Shown piece by piece: positions 58,115 to 64,000 of a DNA stretch of 64,000 nucleotides (the first letter of the stretch is position 1; each line of letters begins with the position of its first letter). The stretch comes from an uncultured Roseovarius sp. (GTDB taxonomy: Bacteria > Pseudomonadota > Alphaproteobacteria > Rhodobacterales > Rhodobacteraceae): NCBI GenBank assembly GCA_947497295.1, contig CANMFU010000011.1, positions 1 to 64,000 of the forward strand, written 5' to 3'. Position numbers and translations under genes: made by a program. Below the pieces are notes generated by a model. That model searched no databases. It had not been told where the DNA came from and worked only from the letters and a program-made list of their open reading frames with translations.

Positions 58115-59143
58115 ATGAAAGCCTTCTTTGACGAACGCCAGCTAGGCCATGCGCCGAAAACCTATTTCCGCCGCGGCGCGGCGATGCCGCATCAGGAACA
58201 GCCCCAGCGCGCGGAAATCCTGCGCGACATGCTGGCAGGCGAGGGGTTTGAGATTACTGCGCCGCGCGATCATGGGCCGGACCCGATCAAGGCGGTGCAT
58301 AATCCTGATTACGTTGACTTTCTGCCCGATGCCCACGCGCGTTTTGTCGCCAGTGCCGGGCCCGATGCGCTGGCCATTCCCACCATGCATCCCGGCCTGC
58401 GCCGCGGCAAGGAGCCAAAGGATATTCACGGCCAGATGGGCTGGTGGATGACCGACACATCGACGCCGCTGACCGCCGGGACATGGGACGCCGCTTATTG
58501 GTCCGCCCAGACCGCGATCGAGACCGCCGAAGAGGTTCTGTCAGGCGCGCGCGCCGCCTATGCGCTGTGCCGTCCGCCCGGCCATCACGCAATGCGCGAC
58601 TGCGCCAACGGGTTCTGTTTTTTCAACAATGCCTGCATCGTGGCGCATCACCTGACGCGCAAATTCAAGCGCGTGGCGCTGATCGACATCGACGTGCACA
58701 CCGGCAACGGATCGCTGGATATCCTGTACGAACGGGGCGATATCTTCTTTTGCTCGCTGCACCCGGACCCGGCGACATATCCCACATTCTACCTCGGACA
58801 CGCGGACGAAACCGGCGCGGGCGAGGGCGCGGGTGCGTCTCTGAACGTCCTGCTTCAGCAGGGCGCCAGTCAGGATGACGTGCTGTCCGCGCTGGACACG
58901 GCGCTGGCCGCAATCGGCGATTTCGCGCCCGATGCGCTGGTTGTGTCGCTGGGCTTCGACATGGCCGCCGACGATCCGCTGGCGGCTGTTGCCGTCTATC
59001 CCGATGGCTTTGCCGAAATGGCCCGCAGGCTGGCGGCGCTGAACCTGCCCACGGCATTGGTGCAGGAGGGCGGATACCTCGGCCCGTCGCTGGCAGACAA
59101 TGCGCGCGCCTTCCTGACCACCTTTCGCGAGGCCACGACATGA
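58115..59143 (+). CDS. Histone-deacetylase superfamily amidohydrolase (acetylpolyamine amidohydrolase-like)
   Basis: 342 residues. Zinc enzyme of the arginase/deacetylase fold with RPPGHHAMRDCANGFCFFNN, the Zn ligands in DIDVHTGNG, and SLGFDMAADDPL with the third ligand. VQEGGYLG follows near the C-terminus. Bacterial members deacetylate acetylated amines, polyamines or lysine derivatives. It starts the plus-strand operon opposite gntR and overlaps the next gene by ATGA. The substrate is unknown; an acetylated amino-acid side chain is a possibility given the genes behind it. Confidence 0.85.
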   Translation: MKAFFDERQLGHAPKTYFRRGAAMPHQEQPQRAEILRDMLAGEGFEITAPRDHGPDPIKAVHNPDYVDFLPDAHARFVASAGPDALAIPTMHPGLRRGKEPKDIHGQMGWWMTDTSTPLTAGTWDAAYWSAQTAIETAEEVLSGARAAYALCRPPGHHAMRDCANGFCFFNNACIVAHHLTRKFKRVALIDIDVHTGNGSLDILYERGDIFFCSLHPDPATYPTFYLGHADETGAGEGAGASLNVLLQQGASQDDVLSALDTALAAIGDFAPDALVVSLGFDMAADDPLAAVAVYPDGFAEMARRLAALNLPTALVQEGGYLGPSLADNARAFLTTFREATT

Positions 59144-60702
59144 GCAACACCCCCAAGGATATGAACGGCGCCGAAAGCGTCGTGCGCAGCCTGCACGCGG
59201 GCGGCGTTGATGTGTGCTTTGCCAATCCCGGCACCTCCGAAATGCAGTTCGTCGATGCGCTGGACCGCACCAAGCTGATGCACTGCGTTCTGGGCCTCTT
59301 TGAGGGGGTCGTGACCGGCGCCGCCGACGGCTATGCGCGCATGGCGGGCAAACCTGCGGTGACGCTGCTGCACCTTGCCCCCGGTTTCGCCAATGCGGCG
59401 GCCAATCTGCACAACGCGCGCAAGGCCCGCGTGCCGATGGTCAACCTTGTCGGCGATCACGCCCTGCGCCATCAGCAATATGACGCGCCCTTGTCCGCAG
59501 ACGTCGCAGGCGCCTGCGCGCCCTTCAGCGACTGGGTGAAATCAGGCACGGATGCGGGCAGTTTTGCAGCCGACGCGATGCAGGCGCTGGCCGTGGCCAA
59601 CAGCTCGCCAAACCGCATCGCCACCCTGATCGCCCCGGCGGATATTGGCTGGGACGAGGGCGGGCAGATGGCGCCGGTGGTAGCATCGAACGCCCCGGCC
59701 AAGCTGGACGAGGACGCGCTGAGCGGCGCCATTGCCGCGCTGGACTCCGGCGAGCGCACCATCATCATCGCCGGAAATTCGGTGCTTGAGGATGTCTCTG
59801 CGCTGGCGCTTTTGCACGGCATCGCCGATAAAACCGGCGCCGATATCATCGCCCCCACCTCGAACCGGCGGCAGGAACGCGGGCAGGGCAGGGTGCCTTT
59901 GGCCAAGATTCCCTACCCGATCAACATGGCGCTGAAGGTGCTGGCCCCCTACAAACGCGCGATCCTTGTGGAAACCGTACCGCCCGTTGCCTTTTTTGCC
60001 TACCCGGACCGGCCCAGCCTGCTGTTGCCCGCCGATTGCGACACTACAACGCTGGTTAGTGTCGATGGCGACGGCCCCGCCGCGCTGGCTGCATTGGCTG
60101 ATCGGCTCGGCGCCAGCGCCGCCAAACCGCGCGATACCGCCATGCCCGCCCGCCCCCAACCGGGCGCAATCACGCTGAAAAACATCGCCGCCGCGCTGGC
60201 CAATGCGCTGCCCCAAGACGCCATCATCATTGACGAGGCGGTATCCTCGGGCGGTGACACCTTCCCCGCAGGGGACGCGGCAAAACCCAATTCGTGGCTG
60301 GCGCTCACCGGCGGGTCCATCGGCATCGGCATCCCGCTGTCGGCGGGCGCCGCCATCGCCTGCCCGGATCGCCCGGTGATCACGCTGCAAGCCGACGGAT
60401 CGGCGATGTACACGATTCAGGGGCTGTGGACCCAAGCGCGCGAGGGCTCGAACGTGACCACGATCATCCTGGCCAACCGCGCCTATGAGATCCTGAAAGG
60501 CGAGCTGCACAATGTCGGCGCGCAGCCCGGCCCCGATGCCCTGAGCATGCTGAACCTCGACCGCCCGCACCTCGATTTCGTCGCCATGGCGCAAGGCATG
60601 GGCGTGCCGGGCCGCCGCGTCGACGATGTGGCGGACCTGATGCAAGCCATTGAAGACGCAGCCCGCGAGCCCGGCCCCTACCTCATCGAAGCGATGCTTT
60701 AA
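59140..60702 (+). CDS. Thiamine-diphosphate-dependent enzyme (acetolactate synthase/benzoylformate decarboxylase-like)
   Basis: 520 residues in three domains. The N-terminal PYR domain has CFANPGTSEMQFVDALD with the catalytic Glu, and PAVTLLHLAPGFANAAANLH. The C-terminal PP domain has GGSIGIGIPLSAGAAIACPD and LQADGSAMYTIQGLWTQARE with the metal-binding Asp and later Asn. It probably decarboxylates or ligates a 2-oxo acid. It is not a biosynthetic IlvB, since no small subunit accompanies it. Coupled on both sides, it belongs to the same catabolic pathway. Confidence 0.85.
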   Translation: MSNTPKDMNGAESVVRSLHAGGVDVCFANPGTSEMQFVDALDRTKLMHCVLGLFEGVVTGAADGYARMAGKPAVTLLHLAPGFANAAANLHNARKARVPMVNLVGDHALRHQQYDAPLSADVAGACAPFSDWVKSGTDAGSFAADAMQALAVANSSPNRIATLIAPADIGWDEGGQMAPVVASNAPAKLDEDALSGAIAALDSGERTIIIAGNSVLEDVSALALLHGIADKTGADIIAPTSNRRQERGQGRVPLAKIPYPINMALKVLAPYKRAILVETVPPVAFFAYPDRPSLLLPADCDTTTLVSVDGDGPAALAALADRLGASAAKPRDTAMPARPQPGAITLKNIAAALANALPQDAIIIDEAVSSGGDTFPAGDAAKPNSWLALTGGSIGIGIPLSAGAAIACPDRPVITLQADGSAMYTIQGLWTQAREGSNVTTIILANRAYEILKGELHNVGAQPGPDALSMLNLDRPHLDFVAMAQGMGVPGRRVDDVADLMQAIEDAAREPGPYLIEAML

Positions 60703-60717
60703 CCAAAGGACACCCCC

Positions 60718-62004
60718 ATGGCACTGGATGCAGACCTGCAAGCAAAGATCATTCAGGCGGTTGCCGATGGCTTTGACGATCAAATCGCGTTTACTCAGGA
60801 TCTGGTGCGCATGCCGTCGTTGCGCGGCCACGAACACGCCATTCAGGACTTGCTGCACCGCACGCTGCAATCGCGCGGCTATGCGATGGACCGCTTCCAG
60901 ATGGACCACGCCGCCATCGCCGCCCACCCCGGCGGCTCGAAAATCACCGAAGGTCATTCAGACGCGCCCATCGTCGTCGGCATCCACCGGCCCCGCGATG
61001 AACAGGGCCGCTCGCTGATCCTGCAATCACATCTGGATGTGGTCCCCGAAGGTCTGCACGACATGTGGTCGGACCCGCCCTTTTCGGCGAAAATCGACGG
61101 CGACTGGATGTTTGGCCGCGGCGCGGGCGACATGAAGGCGGGGGCGGCGGCCAATATATTCGCGCTCGACGCGCTGCGCCGCATTGGAATGCAGCCCGCC
61201 GCCACCGTTTATGTGCAATCCGTGGTCGAGGAGGAATCCACCGGCAACGGCGCCCTGCAAACCTACCTTCAGGGCTACACCGCCGACGCCGTGCTGATCC
61301 CCGAACCGGAGGACGAAAAGCTGGTGCGCGCCAATGTCGGCGTGATCTGGTTTCAGGTCCAGCTGCGCGGCGTGCCCAAACATGTGCGCGAAATGGGCGA
61401 GGGCGCCAACGCCATTGATGCGGCCACCCGCGTCACCACCCTGCTGCGCGAGATCGAGGCCGAGTGGAACGCAGACAAGGCAAACCACCCGCATTTCGAG
61501 GATGAAGCCCACCCCATCAACCTTAATATCGGCAAGATTGAGGGCGGCGACTGGGCCTCCTCCGTGCCGTCATGGTGCAATATCGACTGCCGCGTGTCGC
61601 TCTATCCGGGCGTCAGCGCCGATGATGCGGCGCGCCACATCACGGACCGCATCGCAGACTTTGCCGCCTCTGACGGGTTCCTGAAAAACAACCCGCCCAA
61701 GGTGGTGTTCAACGGATTCTATGCCGAAGGCTACGTTCTGGAGGAAGGCACCGACGCCGAGGCGACATTGGCAAACGCGCACCTATCCGCACTGGGCGCG
61801 CCGCTGGAATCGTTCATGACGCCCAGCTATCTCGATACCCGCGTTTACGCGCTGTACAACCAGATCCCGGCGCTCTGCTATGGCCCGATTTCGCGCAATA
61901 TCCACGGCATTGATGAATGCGTCAGCCTGGCTTCCGTGCAGCGCATCACGGCCGCGATGGCGCTGTTCATCGCCGAATGGTGCGGGCTGGAGCCTGTGGC
62001 CTGA
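60718..62004 (+). CDS. M20 family metallo-deacylase (ArgE/DapE type)
   Basis: 428 residues. Metal and catalytic motifs are LQSHLDVVPEG, GRGAGDMKAGAAAN, VVEEESTGNG with the Glu pair, IPEPEDEKLVRAN, and the C-terminal SRNIHGIDECV. The dimerisation domain lies between about residues 200 and 320. It removes an acyl group or cleaves an amide from an amino acid or dipeptide. It starts 15 nt after the ThDP gene and overlaps the kinase gene start by one base (TGATG). Confidence 0.88.
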   Translation: MALDADLQAKIIQAVADGFDDQIAFTQDLVRMPSLRGHEHAIQDLLHRTLQSRGYAMDRFQMDHAAIAAHPGGSKITEGHSDAPIVVGIHRPRDEQGRSLILQSHLDVVPEGLHDMWSDPPFSAKIDGDWMFGRGAGDMKAGAAANIFALDALRRIGMQPAATVYVQSVVEEESTGNGALQTYLQGYTADAVLIPEPEDEKLVRANVGVIWFQVQLRGVPKHVREMGEGANAIDAATRVTTLLREIEAEWNADKANHPHFEDEAHPINLNIGKIEGGDWASSVPSWCNIDCRVSLYPGVSADDAARHITDRIADFAASDGFLKNNPPKVVFNGFYAEGYVLEEGTDAEATLANAHLSALGAPLESFMTPSYLDTRVYALYNQIPALCYGPISRNIHGIDECVSLASVQRITAAMALFIAEWCGLEPVA

Positions 62005-63095
62005 TGCCCGCCGCGGCCCTGCCGCCGGTCATCGATCGGCCGCTGCCGCGCGACGAGCAGGCCGATCTGCTGGCGCAGGACGCGCCGGCGATCACGCTGG
62101 CCCGCGCGGCGGAGATCGCACGTGATCTTTACGGCCTTACCGGCGATATCCGCCCGCTTTCGGCGGAAAAGGACGCGAATTTTCACATCGCTCTGGCGGG
62201 CGGCGCCGAGGCGCTGCTGAAGATTACCAATGCCGCCGAAGACCCCGCCGTGACGGATATGCAGACGCAGGTTCTGATCCATCTGGCGGGCGCAGATCCC
62301 TCGCTGCCGGTGCCGCGCGTCCATGCCACGCTGGAGGGCGCGGCCAGCGCCACCGTGCAGCAGGCCGGCCAAACCCATATCGTGCGCCTGCTCAGCTTCC
62401 TGCCCGGCACGGTCCTGGCCAGCGCCACCGCGCAGCCCGAACTGCACAGCGCGCTGGGGGCGCTTCTGGCGCGGTTGACGGTGGCGATGCGCGGGTTTTT
62501 CCATCCCGCCGCCGGGCATGTCCTGCAATGGGATATCAAACAGGCGCATCGCCTGCGCCCGATGCTGGAGGCGGTCACAGATCCCGATTTGCGCACCCGC
62601 CTGACCACCATTCTGGACCGTTTCGACACGGATATCGCCCCCCGCCTGCCGCATCTGCGCGCGCAGGTCGTGCATAATGATTTCAACCCGCACAACCTGC
62701 TGGTGGACGGCCCGCAGGCGTCGCAACCGCTGGGAATCATTGACTTTGGCGACATGGTGCATACCCCCATCGCCTGCGATCTGGCCGTTGCCTGCTCGTA
62801 CCAGATCGCCGCCGGGCCGGACCCTTTGGCGCAGATCACGCGCTTGCTGGCGGGCTACAGCAGCATCCTGCCGCTGGAGCCCGAAGAAATCGCGCTGCTG
62901 CCCGATCTGATCGGTTTGCGCCATGTCACAACCCTGACGCTGGGCGCTTGGCGCGCGCGGCGTTATCCGGAAAACGCCAGCTATATTCTGCGCAACGCCG
63001 CCGCCTCCCGGCAGGGTCTGGATGCGCTGGACGCGATGCCGCCCGGCGCCGCTGTAGCTGCGTTGCGCGCGAGTGTGAGAGGGGCCGCACGATGA
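62004..63095 (+). CDS. APH-family small-molecule kinase (hydroxylysine-kinase-like)
   Basis: 363 residues from the ATG sharing its A with the previous TGA. The kinase core is VVHNDFNPHNLLVD with catalytic Asp226, then LGIIDFGDMVHTPIACDLAV with the metal-binding Asp. The N-lobe has FHIALAGGAEALLKITN with the ATP Lys, and IVRLLSFLPGTVLA. The arrangement, including HNDxNxHN and DFGDM, closely resembles hydroxylysine kinase rather than antibiotic phosphotransferases. It overlaps the aminotransferase-fold gene by ATGA, suggesting that the phosphorylated product is handed directly to it. Confidence 0.82.
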   Translation: MPAAALPPVIDRPLPRDEQADLLAQDAPAITLARAAEIARDLYGLTGDIRPLSAEKDANFHIALAGGAEALLKITNAAEDPAVTDMQTQVLIHLAGADPSLPVPRVHATLEGAASATVQQAGQTHIVRLLSFLPGTVLASATAQPELHSALGALLARLTVAMRGFFHPAAGHVLQWDIKQAHRLRPMLEAVTDPDLRTRLTTILDRFDTDIAPRLPHLRAQVVHNDFNPHNLLVDGPQASQPLGIIDFGDMVHTPIACDLAVACSYQIAAGPDPLAQITRLLAGYSSILPLEPEEIALLPDLIGLRHVTTLTLGAWRARRYPENASYILRNAAASRQGLDALDAMPPGAAVAALRASVRGAAR

Positions 63096-64000
63096 CCATG
63101 GTTAACGCCTATGACGGGACGGCAAACAGCCTCGACCCCGCCGATCAGGCTCTGATCGCGCGGCGGCAAAAGGTGCTGGGACCGGCCTACCGGCTGTTCT
63201 ATGACCGCCCCTTGCACCCGGTGCGCGGGCAGGGGGTGTGGCTGTGGGACGGCGCCGGAAACCGCTATCTTGATGCCTATAACAACGTCGTGTCGGTCGG
63301 CCATTGCCACCCTCATGTGAGCCGGGCGATTGCCGCGCAGGCCGACACGCTGAACACGCATACCCGCTATCTGCACGAAGGCCCGGTGGCCTATGCCGAG
63401 CGGCTCTTGGCCACCATGCCGGGCGCGCTGGGGCATGTGATGTTCACCTGCACCGGGTCGGAGGCGAACGATCTGGCGCTGCGGATTGTACGCGCGCATA
63501 CCGGGCGCCAAGGCGTGATCGTCACCCGCCTCGCCTATCACGGCGTGACCGAAGCGGTGTCGGAATTGTCGCCGTCGCTGGGCGATTACGTCCCGCGCGG
63601 CGCGCGCGTGCGGCTGATCGATGCGCCCGATGGCGGCCCCGATCAGGGCGCGCGCATGGCGGCAAATCTGGCGGGCGCGATTGCCGAGATGCGCGCAGGC
63701 GGCATCGAACCGGCCGCCTTCATCTGCGACACGGTGTTCTCCAGCGACGGGCTGTTCCCGGACCCGGCAGGGTTTTTGCAGCCCGCCGTCGATCTGATCC
63801 GCGCCGATGGCGGCATCTTCATCGCTGACGAGGTGCAGCCCGGTTTCGCCCGAACCGGCGATGCCTTCTGGGGCTTTCAGCGGCACGGGCTGGTGCCCGA
63901 TATGGTGACGATGGGCAAGCCGATGGGCAACGGATTCCCCGTCTCGGGCGTGGCGATGCGGCCCGAGCTGGTGGCGGAATTCGGCTCTAATGCGCGGTAT
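63092..64000 (+). CDS. Class III PLP enzyme, probable amino-alcohol phosphate phospho-lyase (cut by window end)
   Basis: 303 residues visible; the C-terminus is outside the window. It is an aminotransferase class III fold protein: LDAYNNVVSVGHCHPHVSRA, LNTHTRYLHEGPVAYAERLL, TCTGSEANDLALRIVRAHTG, ADEVQPGFARTGDAFWGF, and the PLP Lys276 in TMGKPMGNGFP. The YNNVxxVGHCHP and LNTxTRYLH signatures are those of the phosphoethanolamine / phosphohydroxylysine phospho-lyases. Paired with the kinase it would eliminate phosphate and ammonia to give an aldehyde. A transaminase remains possible. Confidence 0.82.
   Translation, partial: MTMVNAYDGTANSLDPADQALIARRQKVLGPAYRLFYDRPLHPVRGQGVWLWDGAGNRYLDAYNNVVSVGHCHPHVSRAIAAQADTLNTHTRYLHEGPVAYAERLLATMPGALGHVMFTCTGSEANDLALRIVRAHTGRQGVIVTRLAYHGVTEAVSELSPSLGDYVPRGARVRLIDAPDGGPDQGARMAANLAGAIAEMRAGGIEPAAFICDTVFSSDGLFPDPAGFLQPAVDLIRADGGIFIADEVQPGFARTGDAFWGFQRHGLVPDMVTMGKPMGNGFPVSGVAMRPELVAEFGSNARY

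Noticed and set aside
59542..60957. 471-codon minus-strand frame over the ThDP gene
   Set aside because: Antisense shadow of a well-defined ThDP enzyme. It crosses the junction of two real genes without a start signal.

Overview
The window looks like part of a large plasmid or chromid of a marine alphaproteobacterium of the Rhodobacterales (Roseobacter-type). The evidence is a complete repABC replication/partition operon (34290-37755) with a readable antisense RNA, a second orphan repAB pair (49617-51777), a DUF1403-ScpB pair (10439-12009), a ParB remnant, three TRAP transporters, and Rhodobacterales-like codon and base use. Identification is by reading translated proteins and motifs; no database search was run.

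Left part (1-8417): a decaying four-gene cluster (glycosyltransferase, NodS-like methyltransferase, PIG-L fragment, acyl-CoA dehydrogenase fragment), a lower-GC PAS-GGDEF-EAL protein, an adenosylcobalamin-dependent ribonucleotide reductase, and about 2 kb of mostly non-coding DNA with an IS3-type transposase scrap. Next come a sodium:solute symporter with a 39-residue partner and the DUF1403-scpB pair.

Core (12924-27685): a plasmid-borne methylated-amine oxidation module. It holds a dimethylamine dehydrogenase, a stand-alone GcvT-like folate protein, a trimethylamine dehydrogenase, a membrane Fe-S oxidoreductase (DgcB/EtfD type), a leucine-rich-variant repeat protein, etfB, etfA and an APC permease. 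Convergent to it are an EamA-type transporter, a small winged-helix-like protein and a 37-residue membrane peptide. The proposed flow is TMA to DMA to methylamine, with electrons going dehydrogenase to ETF to membrane Fe-S protein to quinone, and the released C1 unit caught on tetrahydrofolate. The residues that separate TMADH from DMADH (Tyr/Gln, Ser/Thr, Trp/Phe) are all readable. GC-rich hairpins lie between several of the genes.

Middle (27981-49495): a LysR regulator divergent from a DctPQM TRAP system and a ureohydrolase; a DUF4160-DUF2442 pair; repABC with ctRNA; a TAXI-type TRAP system with DUF1850; a scar of ParB and IS6 remnants; a set of small plasmid genes; then a luciferase-like monooxygenase, a second DctPQM system and an amidase.

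Right part (49554-64000): parS-like palindromes, an orphan repB, and a repA broken by one in-frame TGA. Then a peptide-type ABC transporter with its GntR regulator, divergent from a tightly overlapping catabolic operon: acetylpolyamine-amidohydrolase-like, ThDP enzyme, M20 deacylase, APH-family kinase and class III PLP enzyme. The kinase and PLP enzyme resemble the hydroxylysine kinase and phospho-lyase pair. A perfect palindrome in the divergent promoter is the likely GntR operator.
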